The notes under the pieces: generated by a model
The model's database searches: none
The model's input: the letters and a program-made list of their open reading frames with translations, nothing else
What the model was told of the DNA's origin: nothing
Position numbers and translations under genes: made by a program
Source: Phytoseiulus persimilis
Taxonomy: Eukaryota; Arthropoda; Arachnida; Mesostigmata; Phytoseiidae
Assembly (NCBI GenBank): GCA_037576195.1
Contig: CM075103.1
Span: forward strand, 32,572,723-32,636,722
Length of the DNA: 64,000 nucleotides
Direction of reading: 5' to 3'
Shown here: positions 47,776 through 60,000 of the stretch, piece by piece
Position numbering within the stretch: the first letter of the stretch is position 1
Layout of the letters: every line of letters begins with the position of its first letter

Positions 47776-50700
47776 ACTTTCCTGGGAAGACTCGCAACTT
47801 GTTTTGTGAGGAACGTCTCCCGCTGTCCATTCTCTCCTTACCGCTGAACTTCTGACCTCCTCTCCTGATACATCTGTATCTCGAGCATAGTCTTCCTCTC
47901 ATTCAGCCGCTGGTGATCCACTCTAACGCGAGAACTTGCATCCAGCTGACAGTTGCGTTGCACACTCCAGTTATCGACCGATCGCACCGTTGTTCCCTGA
48001 TTGCAAGTTTCGGATTCGAGAAGAATACTCGAATGCAGATCCGGTGTTCGGATTGAGTCTTTAGTTAGACAGAATTTAGCAAATCGGATCAGATGTGAGA
48101 TGAGGAAAACATCCTGAGAACGAACACGGGGGAATAATTTGTGGGATAGATCTGCCGCATCCTAGTCGATTCACATAAGGCTCTCCGCAGGATTGAATTC
48201 AAATATAATCCACTGCCGTCTCGTTCTTTTGGAGTCCGATCGCTCTTCGGCGAATGATGTCAGCTTCGCGTGTCTTGAATTTCATTGAGAGGTACATGAG
48301 TGGGAAAGCCAGTGAATCGATAACGACTTCCAGCTGACATCATTCGAAGCACGAAATTCGTCCCGAGTATGTTCTCTGCTCCCCGAAGTCGGGATTTCCT
48401 CTCTCAGGCCGCGGCCTTAGAGTATCGGGGTTGCTTCGATCGATCGATTGAAGGCCGAGTTTGCAGTCAACATCGGACAATCCGTGATTCTTCTCTAGCA
48501 ACTTCGGTCCGTCGCTGAGGGCAAACAGCAACTTTTGTCCCAGATTTGATTGCAACGCCTCGGATCAATGTTTGCCTCTCGATGACGTTCGAAGCTCCAA
48601 CGACGCAGCGTTGCCAAGGGCTCTGGTAGTTCCTGGAAGTTGTCACCGGAGAATGGAGAATCCGCTGCCTCCCGAGAATCTCGACGAGACTTTGATAGCG
48701 ACACGCGCGGAACCCTGCTCGTTGACGAACGGAGGGCAAGAATCCGAGCGCAACGGCTTCCGACAACATCGTGCACGCGCACATGCAATGGCCCTAGCAA
48801 TATATGGTATTCCGCTCTGAGCACGGGCGCCCGAAACCTCATCGGACATCGAAGAAGCTCAACGAGATTCAACGGTTTCGACCGTTTGGGACTTCTTGGA
48901 ACGAACATTCTGCATCGCTCTCCAAAGTAGATAGTCCATCAATCTCCCGAGCTTGTACGATTGAAGTTGTCGGTGAGTTCAGCTGACTTCGATCAGACGC
49001 AGGGCAGGGAATTCGTTTCCATCATCCACTCGAATATACTTCCGGGAGGTGCATGCAGAAGCGGCGAACGCTCGCATTCGCATCATCATCTGGGTCTCAC
49101 TTTCTAACGCCATGTTTTTTGAGCTTTGTGGATCCGGCGGATGTCCGCGCGATATTGTCAGGGTAAGACTCGGAAGCTTCCGAAAACTCGAACCGACCAA
49201 ACCAAGGCTCCTTCATGCCGAGTAGGACGCCCTTAATCCTTTAGGAAGGAATCGTTCACGAATCCCCGACCGCTAGCCGAGAATATCAAACGACAGAGAA
49301 GCTGGCATTATCTCAGCCGACGTGGAGCCGAGTCCGACGGAATCCGCTGGGACAACTCAACATTGAAGTGAAAGATTCAGGGATGGCTTCCTCATGTTCA
49401 GTTGTTTATGGGTCACCACACACCATTAACTAGAACCATCAGTGTAACCCAAAGCTTTTTGCGGCTCTGTCGGCGGTGAAAGCTCCAACGATGAGACGAG
49501 TCGGCTCCTCCAGGACCGTCCGGCGACATTAATGAAATCCTTTTCCCTCGTTGTGAGTTTGTTTCATCAAGCCCCTTGTTTCTTCTATAACAGTCAGGCG
49601 CAGCAGCTCAACCAACCTCTTTCAGCGTGCTACACGTTCTCCAGCGGATTGAGCGGGCCTGGATCTGAAATCTCGGTGGAGTTCAAAGTGAATAATAGAG
49701 AGCCGTAGAGAGGGGTATACGAAACTTGGCGAGTTTCGAGAGAGGAGTATTCGTGCCACTTGCGGAGCAAGTTTCAACGGCTTCGTGAGAAGTCGGAAAT
49801 ATCGATTGTAGGGATTCGCAATTCAACATGGATGAGAGGACATTCAATTATATTATCTGCATTTCGTTCCGTGAGAGGCTCACGTCAGCAACTCAGAGCT
49901 CTTCGTAGGGAACGTTGCATTCAGGAACCAGAGCCTCATTAACTTCGCAAACCAGGGACCATGCCTCCGTCCTTCCTGGCATTTCGAGAGCACACGGGAT
50001 TTACGTGAAGATGGAGTGAGCCAATGACGAGGAGACGTAACGAAACATTATCGAATCGCCGAAAACATTCCGAATGAGTGGTCTCGATATTCGGTGTCGA
50101 AACTTTCCGTGCTGGGAACTTCCGTCGATAGGCCGATTGATACACGAAATCCGAGCCGTCGATGCTGCATGGTGTACAGAGTCGTGGGAGGAATCCGAGC
50201 TGCGGCTAGAGCTCCCGTGTCTCGGAGGTCATTCGAGCTGTGTCCACGTTCGCTGGGCTCGATTTCAGCATCAACAACATGAGCGAAGGCCGACGCGAAC
50301 CCGGTTCGGATTCCATCACGAAAGAGGGCCCAACAAGTTGCTCGGCAGCCATTGTGGGGAACCCTGTCTCTATCAGGCTCTCTCGCTCATTCTCTCCGTG
50401 TGGAGCGACTATTTCTCGAGCTCGTGAAACCTGGCTCCTGTGGCTATTTCCGATTTCCCTCTGTTCATCTCGGTTTGACCTGGATAGACAGATCACCGCC
50501 GCCGCCGCCAAAGTCTGGAGAGATGTGCGGAGCTCCGGGGCGAGGGCGCCAAACGAGCTAGTTTTTGGAATCCTCTCGCTGTGTGCACAGGCTTGTATGA
50601 TACAATGGCGAGGCGAATCAGGCTTCCAGCCCCGCACAGCAGGGCTTATGTGGCTCCCGTCTCCATCCTCTCCTGCATCGATTCGAAACTTGTCGTTGAA

Positions 50701-52558
50701 ATCAGAACTGCATGTTCTCCCGTGTGCCCGCAAGAGCAGCGAGAATCAAATATATTGTATTTTTCCCTTCGGGAAGCAGCTGTTCCACGTCCATGTTCAA
50801 CCCAGCCAGCCGACCACTCAACCGACGCGGCGAACAACGCAGGAGCAGGTGGGCGGGGAGGCAAGCTGTTTTCTTGGCATCACGGTTCTGTCGAGCTTCG
50901 TAGCCGTTATATTGTTTTGACCGCCTATTGCGCATCGACGTCGCCCACCCACTCGAACGAATCACCACTCGGGTGTGTTCAGGGGTAAATGAAGTATGAA
51001 GGGACAGAGGTATTTTCGCGCTGCCTTCCCTGAATCGGCGAACGAGGCCCTCTGTGAGTGCACCGTTTCAGTCGGAATCGTCCGCAGTCTCGTAGTGTCG
51101 TATTCTCTCCACCGTGTTGAGGAGCTCCCAATAGATCGCTCTCTCCGTCCCTCCACATGAGTTTGTTGTTCCTCTCCTTCTGGATTCTAGTTCCCTCTGA
51201 GGAACGGTAATTCCTCCATCTCGATATTCTTCCCTCGGACTCCGAAATCCTCCTCACGTCTGTCTCTCCATCGCCGCAATGTTTTCCTGTCCAACACGAA
51301 CCAGTTCTCTCCCGTCCTCCATCGTGACCTGGAATCTCCATTTCCTCCGCGTCGGGAGCTCCCGCTATCGCTGCTTTGCCGTCGTCTCTTATCCCACTCT
51401 CACGCCTCATCTCCTTCCCTTCACTCTCTGTTCAGCTACTGTATTTGAGATTATTCCCGTTTTATTACCTCGTCTCGGCTTTATTACTCTCTTTTCACTC
51501 CGTTTTATTTCTCCTCTGTTTCGAAAGTTATTCGCTCTGTCCGAACCTCCCTGTTCTAGCGTCGGAGACAACGGCACAGCGGTCGACCGAGGTGTCCAAC
51601 GTGACTCCAACTGTGCATCGGCGCGCCATGGCGCTCAGAAAAGGCCAATACTTTGGTCGTCCGGTGCACGACCCGTGGTTGCGGTCGGGAACCCCCTGGC
51701 GGTGCCGTCCACGGAAAGAGGGAGGAACACGCCAGTCTCGTAAACCATCGTGGAACATAGCTCGTTCCAGGCGATGCCATACACGTTCCCGAGCTTTCAA
51801 ATGGCTGCTCGGCAACTCCCAGATTGCCCCCCGACTCCACGCTACCGAGCTCCGGAGCCAGCTTCGGAGAGAGCGCGAAAAGGAATGAGGAGGAGGTAGG
51901 GGTGACGTGAGCCTTGTATGAGGTACGTTCTCAATAACGCCCTGAGTAATCAAACAGCTGCCGGCTAGATATGCGATCTGTCGCTGATATTGCAACGTTG
52001 TTGAGCGCCGGCTGTTAAGAGCTCGCATGTGCAGACATGCGCAGACAGCCGCGCAGTCGTTAAAGGACTCAGCAAACTGAGAGGTCAATGTGAGGTGCTC
52101 CCGCACACAACGCGCTGTGACCAATAGCTGTGTTCGTCGGCCCCTACATCCCTCATGCCTCGGATTCAGCTCACGAATGGGTGGACCGAGCGAGTCGGAA
52201 AACCTCCCAGTCCTACCGATTCCATCATTCCCATAAACAGACCGGATGGGAAGCTGCACAATGCAGCCGCAATATGCCGAGATTTCTCTGAAGAACCAGG
52301 CGGGTAACCTCGGCCGCCGTATATATTCCGAATGATCGATTGTCTCTATTGAAATCACGGTCATCCTATGGCTACTGGCAAAATGCGAGCGCCTGCTCTT
52401 GCCGTACACATGTATGCTGAACTGGTACTTTCCAACAGCCTAGCACCCCCTCGGGTAATCGAAAAGACTAGCCCCGCTAATTTACGAACTCGCGGCCGAA
52501 CTCAGTCAGCTCCCGACCAACCTTGTCCCCGGCATTCTCACAGGAGCTGTTCCACCGA
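47776..52558. other. Long stretch without a supported gene
   Basis: Many overlapping frames on both strands, none with a family motif or a chain of splice sites I trust. The longest are 226 aa (+, 50240-50920) and 293 aa (-, 52409-51528). In 51260-51560 the plus strand is strongly pyrimidine-rich. CpG-rich sequence around 50200-52300 may reduce stop codons and lengthen random frames; a promoter region or an unrecognised gene cannot be excluded. Confidence 0.3.
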
Positions 52559-52979
52559 GATGATCCTGGGTCGAGAATTCGAGACATTGACCTACCGTTT
52601 CCTCTTCATACTCGATGAGCTCGCCGAGAAAAAATCTCGTACGATCGGAGTGGATTCGAACATCCAGCAGAAAGTCCGGCGATATCTATCGAACGGAGAG
52701 GAGTTTGGAGCTCATTTTCGGAACTGCTCAATATCTTCTGTAATATCCTACGATTCTCGTCTCTTGAGATATGCTTCCGGATTGCGACTCACAACCAAAG
52801 AGTTCGTTCCTGAGCCATCCACCAACTCATGGGCATTACTAGCGGAATCGGTCTTGAGAAGTCTCTTGTGTTCCGCACTGGACGCTCTTGGATTGTGTGA
52901 CCAAATGATAGGTCGCACCGTTTTCCGGACAAAAATGACCGGAAACTCGGTTAGGTTGGCGGTGAAATTCGTTCCCTGA
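52559..52979 (+). pseudogene. IR-like S1/TM1 fragment in one open frame
   Basis: From ATG 52559 an open frame of 140 codons ends at TGA 52979. Its order of features resembles receptor S1: REFETLTYRFLFILDEL, then NGEEFGAHFRNCSI and YDSRLLRYASGLRLTTKEF, then a semi-hydrophobic stretch WALLAESVLRSLLCSALDAL where TM1 would be. Genes B-D have introns inside this region, so this would be an intron-less divergent relative or a processed relic. No TM2, S2 or TM3 was found before the repeat at 53035. The resemblance is weak. Confidence 0.28.
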
Positions 52980-53034
52980 CTATGTGCCCTACTACAGTGA
53001 CTGAACGAAGCTTGAGCGAAAAGCAATACAATTT

Positions 53035-53560
53035 CGTTCGTTCATAAATCGGATGAATATTCTTCCCTCCTTCCGATTGCTCCGAACCCAGGGCTCGATT
53101 CTGAAGGACTCCGATCATCGAGGCCTGGATTTCTTTTCCAGATGACAGCTGAAAAGGTGGCGGATATTTCTTTTCTCTGCTCGCGCCAATCAATCGAGCG
53201 GCTGCGAAGATACACATTACTTTATTGCTTCAAGGAACTGATTTTAGTAGCTGAGAAACTCCTGAACTCAACCTATCGAGTTCATTTTGGTTCCATCGGA
53301 TGCGTGGAAGGATGGCAAAGATCGGTGCAGAGCTCGACATCGGTGGACGATCTCATCAAACTGACAAAAATCGCCGATTTCCCGACAAAATGTCATCCTC
53401 GATGCCTTTCGTATTTCCTCAAGGAAGCCGGATTCGAAAAAAATTCCCATGGCAAAGAGCCCTTCTATCGGTCCGAGTCACCAGACCATGGGGTTCCTGG
53501 ATGGATCCGACCACTTTTTTTTCCGCCCGGAAATCGAGGTCCTTAACCGAGTAATGAACA
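53035..53560. repeat. Diverged copy of the foldback-element family
   Basis: Two segments match the 19942-21403 element in the same order. GTTCATAAATCGGATGAA and CTGGATTTCTTTTCCAGA-type sequence corresponds to 19990-20070. CTCAAGGAAGCCGGATTCGA through CGACCACTTTTTTTTCCGCC corresponds to 20345-20470. The palindrome's second arm is not seen, so this is a half element or an older relative. Confidence 0.55.
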
Positions 53561-55170
53561 AAAAAAGAGGGTTAAGAAAGTTCCCGAGTCACGATTTCCG
53601 AGCGGACTCGCTCGACAGCAGGTATTGCGAATTTTCGAGATTCGGATACGACTCTTCTCCTCCCAACGGATCGCACCGTATTTTCATGAATATGCATTCC
53701 GACCATGTCGACCGAACTGCTTTCATTCGACGGGAGAATCCAACAGGCCAAGAACCGTACCGAGCGAGACCGATTTTTCTGGCTGGTCTCTGTCGATCAG
53801 CTCGGACAGCTCGGTCTCTGGAGATGACTGCAGTTCGCCGAATGTATACTTTTTTCCCGTTCGTTGAGTGATATACGTTTGAGTTCGAAAGAGGTCGATT
53901 GATTTTGTGCGGAGTCCAAAATTTTCATTTTCAGCTCGTTCCTATAGTTATCTGCCGATGGCCTTCTTTGTCAGGCAAAAACAAAAGGAATCAGAGCCTG
54001 GACGTGAGTATGCCAAGGAATAGTAAACCGGGAGAACGGAGAAAAAGGAAATGGGATATTCTGATTTCCCCAGGGATGCTCGGTGAGTGACGGCTCGGAT
54101 TATACGCTGCCATGTATCTGGCGGATTTCCCACTCATCAACAAAACCCTCTCGTCGGTCTCCCAGCGCGTATGAGCGTTGGTAAGAATGATAATATCGGC
54201 TCCTCTTCAGAAGACGTATTCGAACCTCCAGGTCGAGTCTCTCAGGGCGGTTCGAGACGAATGTTGTCAATGTATCGCTTCTTTCGGCTCACCTCGACAC
54301 AGGATCGACTATTCGCTAGCATATATTCGGAGTCGTCACAGCTGAGTGATTATCGGATATGTCGAACGTGAGGCGTTCGAGCCTTTCGTTGTTGAGCACG
54401 CGTTCAATCACCCATTGGAGAACCCGGAGGACATTGAAAAGTTTTCTACACGAACGAAGTCTTCCGAGAGCCGCCTATCACGGAGAGCTTCGATTGAAAG
54501 CATTTAACTTGGGGATCACTTGATTCGAATGTAGAGACTTCAACGTTCCAAGCCGAGTGTCCTCTGCCAGAGTGAACAAAATGCCAGGCGTTGCGAGGAA
54601 GTCCCCGTCAATTGGCCCCGCGGAGTACCGGCGGCAACTGCGGCGCAATCGTGACCAATTCCGAGTCGAACTAAATTCTCCACCTTAAGGAGACCGATGG
54701 GGGCGGCAGCCCAGCATGTCCGTTCTACAGCCATAGCTGCCTGAAACGAAGTTCACGAGCTCGTCGAATCGTTCCGATGATGAAAATTCTCACCTAGCGG
54801 TCATCCTGACTGAACTATGGAGGCTCAGTCAATTAGAGTCCATCCAGTTCCGAATCGAGATACTTTCCAGTGCCCCTCTTGTGACCGTTCGCTGGGTGAA
54901 ACGAAAACACGGCCTCATGTGAGGAAAATAGAGACAGTCCGAAAACCCAGGCTCAAGGCTGGGTTGTTCTGGCTAGAAACATCATCTTCCGGGCCCGAGT
55001 CGGCCGAGTGCCTGAACACGGCCTGAACAGCGAGGAACTAATGCTCCACATAGGTAAGCCAGCGGCCGGAGAAGAGATCTGAACGCTACGCTGAGAGTAA
55101 GTCAGGCCTGTAATATGAAAAACGTGTCTTTCCAGGAAGGACCCGTCCTGCGTACTGAGGAACTCTCATC
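53561..55170. other. Stretch without a supported gene
   Basis: Short frames with some splice-like signals (GTGAGT at about 54003 and GTGAGTGA at about 54082), but no chain of exons or family match. It may contain remaining exons of a receptor related to the fragment at 52559. Confidence 0.3.
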
Positions 55171-55438
55171 GATCAAGGATGTCTTGGTTTGACAAGGTTG
55201 CTTGTTCCCCAGCCACACAGGTGGGATGGGGCCGAGGACGAGGAGCCGAACGGGAGGGAATAAGGCACAGGAAGAGGTTACCACGTGTGGTACCAGGAGG
55301 CGGCCACGTTTTTGTTCGTGAACAAAAAAGTGGATTTTTCTGGTTTTACCGGGCTCAAAAAGCACCTTGTGACGTGTAAAACAGTGGATAGTGTCTGTGG
55401 GAAGAGTTCGCAAGCACACGAACATCCACCGTCTGGGT

Positions 55439-57004
55439 ATGTTAGACGACACAGGCTTGTCAGACCAGGCCTACGCTTCAGGCATTCATGCCTGTGACAA
55501 ATGCGCTGCAATCGCCACAGCCCTGGCGGCAGAAGTGGGACAGTGTTGCGTCATAGGCAACCTGAATGCAAAGCTGGAGGCCTGGGAAAACAAATACCTG
55601 GCGGTCTTCACGACGGCCAATGAAAAGGCAGTGGAGAATGTCCAACTCAGAACGGACCTAGACGAAGCACAGTCGAGGGTCGAGGATCTTGAGTTGAAAC
55701 TCCAGGCTCATGAGGAACAGGCTGCCAACCTCAAAGCACAAATCGAGCTTGACAAAAAGAAAATTGCCGAGCTTTCTGTCGAAACCGCAGCACAAGGTAT
55801 GACAGTTGCGATTTCTGAGATCGCACTTGATGAAGTGCTTGAGGCGCGTAGACACAAACTATCCAAAGTATGCGCGCTAGTATACACGGATCGAGCTTGC
55901 AGAAAGCTACGGTATTCTGCAGCCTCGCAGCCAGAGCTTGACCTGTACAGAAACCTTGCGGGGGACTATGTATTCGGCGAGTTCAAAGTAAAGCAGGAAA
56001 TGCTCGTCGCTGACGTGGTCAGCAGTGCGAGACAATTCTGTATCGACTTCCCCGACCACAAAGCTCATGTTTTTGTGCATATAGGAGCCAGTGATATTGA
56101 AAAGTACCTCGATAATGCGACTCCCGTCGGGTTTGAAGACGTGGCGAGTGCAATCGTTAAACCACTAGCCGAGCTGAAAGCCCAGGAGGCTAACATACTC
56201 TCGGTGACGTGGTGCACCATGATTGAACTAGCCGATGGGCACCACTTCAGGCAGATCAACAGGTTGATCACTGAATCTGCGGAAGTCAAATCGCTGAGAC
56301 AGATAGAAGTTCTCGACTTGAGAATGATTTCGGCGAATAAGAATTGTGTCCAGGGTGACGTTAAGATCGCCGCCTACTCCGAAGCTGGACTCAAAATTCT
56401 CTTCGACTGGCTCAAGAGCTCCATCATGACGAAGCTCGGAATGAACTCCGAAACGCTTCCTCAGTTGGAAACTCACAGGGCGCTGTTCGAAGAGGAGAGC
56501 AAGCAGCAGGAAGAGAAAAGGTGTGCCAGGCGGAGAGAGCTCCTGAAAAGGAAGCGCATCCTTAAACAAGCGATACGCCAGGCACAGAACACGAATCTGG
56601 CCTGCGACGATTCGAACACGGAGGATGAGATGGCCGGGCCTAGTAATACCGGTGATACTCGGAATCTGACGGGACAGGACAGAGCCGACAAACGAAGCTC
56701 ACAAGTTGTTCCGCAACGAAATCCGCAGGGTGCGGCTAGTGGGTGGAAAGGCACCAAATCATCGGAGCCATCCAGGAAACCCCACGGTAATCGGGGCCAA
56801 CAGAGGTCCCCCGCACATGCCAAGCCAAACACGTCCAGGGATCATCCCAACACACAGGGACCCCGCGGACATCTGGAACCAAGCGCGGCTGAGAAACGCC
56901 CCCGATCTCGGGTGATCGACACACCGACAAAACCCAGTGATGGCGGGCCCTCGACCTCGACTGCGCCGAGTAAAGGCTCTTACCATGCAAAGCGGAGGCT
57001 TTAA
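55439..57004 (+). CDS. TE2 ORF1 protein (521 aa)
   Basis: The frame is open from 55391, but the first ATG is at 55439. N-terminal cysteines (HACDKC, GQCC) are followed by a coiled coil (about residues 60-115; LRTDLDEAQSRVEDLELKLQ). A globular domain at about 150-330 has HVFVHIGASDI, LSVTWCTMIE and YSEAGLKILFDWL, spaced like the blocks of SGNH-fold esterases found in CR1-type ORF1 proteins. The usual catalytic residues (Ser of block I, Asp-x-x-His of block V) are not evident. A basic, proline/serine-rich tail follows. Its expected role is RNA binding and chaperoning during retrotransposition. The end overlaps ORF2 in another frame. Confidence 0.85.
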   Translation: MLDDTGLSDQAYASGIHACDKCAAIATALAAEVGQCCVIGNLNAKLEAWENKYLAVFTTANEKAVENVQLRTDLDEAQSRVEDLELKLQAHEEQAANLKAQIELDKKKIAELSVETAAQGMTVAISEIALDEVLEARRHKLSKVCALVYTDRACRKLRYSAASQPELDLYRNLAGDYVFGEFKVKQEMLVADVVSSARQFCIDFPDHKAHVFVHIGASDIEKYLDNATPVGFEDVASAIVKPLAELKAQEANILSVTWCTMIELADGHHFRQINRLITESAEVKSLRQIEVLDLRMISANKNCVQGDVKIAAYSEAGLKILFDWLKSSIMTKLGMNSETLPQLETHRALFEEESKQQEEKRCARRRELLKRKRILKQAIRQAQNTNLACDDSNTEDEMAGPSNTGDTRNLTGQDRADKRSSQVVPQRNPQGAASGWKGTKSSEPSRKPHGNRGQQRSPAHAKPNTSRDHPNTQGPRGHLEPSAAEKRPRSRVIDTPTKPSDGGPSTSTAPSKGSYHAKRRL

Positions 57005-60000
57005 CGTGAGTTACCCGGGCCATCCATCAAGACGACAGCGGTTCCGTGGAAACCGACGCACTGGTGGTACATGTGAAACAAGAACTGTCAATAAATTGCG
57101 TATATCATCTCTTAATATAAATGGCACTAAATCTAGTATAGCCAAATGGGCTTCTATAGAGAGTGATATTCTTCATGAACGTGATGTGGACGTCTTGCTG
57201 CTCAGCGAGACAAGACTCATGAATGAGGAGGGAGTTCCGAGCATTGACGGCTACTGTGCAGTAAACTGCAACCGCCGAGGATCCTCTGGAAGGAAATCAA
57301 ATGGTGGAGTAGCAATAATGTTCAGGAATACCTTCGACTCCGACTCGGTGTCGAAGGGTGATGACTATGTGACGCAAAAAATATGGCTCGGGGGAAAAAG
57401 ATGGGTATTCAATTCCTTCTACATGAAACATGGGACCGTCAGAGAGAACACATCGTTCTTAAGGTCGCTCACCATGTTTATTAAAACTGAGTGCTGTGCA
57501 ACAGACTGCATCGTACTAGGAGGCGACGCCAATGCACATCTGGCTGAGCTTGATGGAACGAGCGACAGGAGAGGACTGCTCTTGGAAACATTCTGTCGCG
57601 ATAACGCGCTCACGATACTTAATCTCACAGACCTATGCGAAGGAAAATGCACTAGAGGTCGGTCATGTATTGATTACTTTATTGTGAATAGCGCAGCACT
57701 TGGAATGGTTGAGAGCATGACCATTGATGAAGATAGGGAAATCGCCCTGAGCGATCATAACCTTCTCGAACTAGTCTGCTCGCGCACGAAGAACTGTGTG
57801 CAACCACGAAGAGCGCGAAAAACGTTGACGAACTACCTGAAAGCTGCCGAACTGATTGACCAGGATCTGACCACGAGTTCGAAGCGACTTGAAACGTATG
57901 CGGACTTCAAAGCTAGTATCCAGGCAGCAATGAGGGAATCAACGAAAACCGTCAAACACTCTCACATGGCCTTGGTTAGTTCACGAAAAATCAGTGAACT
58001 GACGAAGACTCGAAAAGAGCTTTGCAGAGAGTGGAGAAAGATTCGGATGGCGAATCAAAACATCAACAGAGAGCGTGGTACGTTAAGCACCACAAACAGT
58101 CGTGCCTTCCGCTGTGCTAACGGAATAGACGACTCTGGGAACAGGTCTCCTAGACATGTCCCTCCTGATGAGAGGGAAGCCGAACGGAGATACCGCGCCG
58201 CCCAGCGGCAAGTACGGGAAGAAGTGCACAAAGAGATCAAAGCGAGAGATCGCAGAATCTGTGAGGCGATCCTCAGTGCACCAAGACGAAACAGAGCGAG
58301 ACTGATGTGGCGTTACATAAATCGCATGAAAAGGTCGGACTCGAAACCAGCGAAAGTCGTGGGAAATGATGGAGCCATTGTCCCAAATGAAAGATTAGGT
58401 GAACACCTCACTGCAACGGCCCAGAACCTTCTGGTAGCCAGCACAGAGGGTGATACTGAATCAAGTCCCAGAAAATCCGCTGCCTGCCGCAGAGGTGGAC
58501 AAACAGACATCTCCATTGAGACGACTGAGACTATAGAGATGCTGGGGAAAATCAATGGACGCACTGGTTGCGGACTCGATGATATCCCTGCTAGCATCTT
58601 GAAAAAATTGGGAGAGAAGGGAGTCACCATCCTGACAGACCTGCTAAATAGAATCTTCTCAGGGGAAGAAGAGATCCCAAACGATTGGAAAGAAGGAAAA
58701 GTCACCCTCGTGAGTAAGGATTCGTCCAAGAAAGGACATCTCGACACCTTCAGACCGATAACTATCACTCCGGTTCTATATCGACTATTCACGAAAATAC
58801 TCGCAACGAGGATTCAGAAGTGGATAGAGGACAGAGGGATACTTGGTGAAATCCAGAATGGATTCAGACCGGGAAGGCGTGGAGATGACAATCTGTTCAT
58901 TATCACGTCAGCCATAGAACTGTCTAGGAAAAAGAAGCAAGGCCTGATTGCCTGCTTCCTCGATTGCTCGCGAGCGTTCGACAAAATCGACAGAGTCAAA
59001 CTGTGGAAAGTACTGTCTGATGTTGGAATGAATCCAACGTGGATAGACCTGCTGAGGCGATTATACATAGACAACAAAATAAAGCTTGTCTATGATGGAA
59101 CCGACTCAGACTGGTTGTACACAACTGAAGGTGTGAAACAAGGCTGTCCGCTCAGCAGTATATTATTTTCCATATATATCTCAGAACTAGGAAATCGCCT
59201 GATAAAAACCGGGATCGGTTTTGAAATTTGGAGGAAGGGCGACTTCTGGAACGTAACTGAAAAGAGGTACACCAATGTACCAGGTCTGCTCTTCGCCGAT
59301 GATCTAGTGCTCATGGCAAGAAACGCCGCAGACATTCAAAAGCTCCTACAGGTCGCATCTAAATTTGGGGATGAAATGAAACTGCATTTCAATCCGAAGA
59401 AGAGTGCCATCTTGATCTTTTCTCGGCACCAGGTTGGCGACTGCACAGGACTGAAAGTTCAAGGTGAGCCGATACCGGTGGCTGAGGAATACAAATACTT
59501 GGGAATAACATTATGTGATGGAACAAACTATCTCAAGAAACAGGAAGATATTTGGATCAACACATCCAAAAAAGCCCTGAACCAGATGCACGCTCAGGTA
59601 CTCTGGAGCTCTAGCAAATTTGAGCTGTCGAAGACATTCTGGAAAGCAGTGGCTGTTCCCAAACTAACTTATGCTAATTCAGTCACGGTGATGACTAAGA
59701 AGACAAGCGACGAGTTAGAGAAGACCCAACGGCGCGCAGCGCGATGGGCACTCGGCATCACAGGGTGGAATGTTGCCAACGAATTCCTTGAGTCCGAACT
59801 CAACTGGTCATCCTTCGAAGCGCGGGAGGCCAAGAGTAAACTCAAGTATTTTGCTCGAATCAGTTGCATGGCAGCCACTCGCTGGCCGAGAATGATACTG
59901 GACATGCTGAAAGCGCAAAACATTGATACAAAAGCCTGTGCACGGGTGGAAGAGCTCAAAGTCAAGTTCAGATGCGACACATTGCAAATAGAACGAGATG

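Noticed and set aside
50240-50920. 226-aa plus frame with a stretch vaguely like a glutamate-receptor pore and TM2
   Set aside because: The segment after FGILSLCAQ is not hydrophobic, and another frame over the same bases reads equally well. The similarity did not hold up.
51528-52409. 293-aa frame, minus strand
   Set aside because: Three other frames are open over the same CpG-rich stretch, composition is not protein-like, and no domain is recognisable. Kept only as a note in the gap entry.
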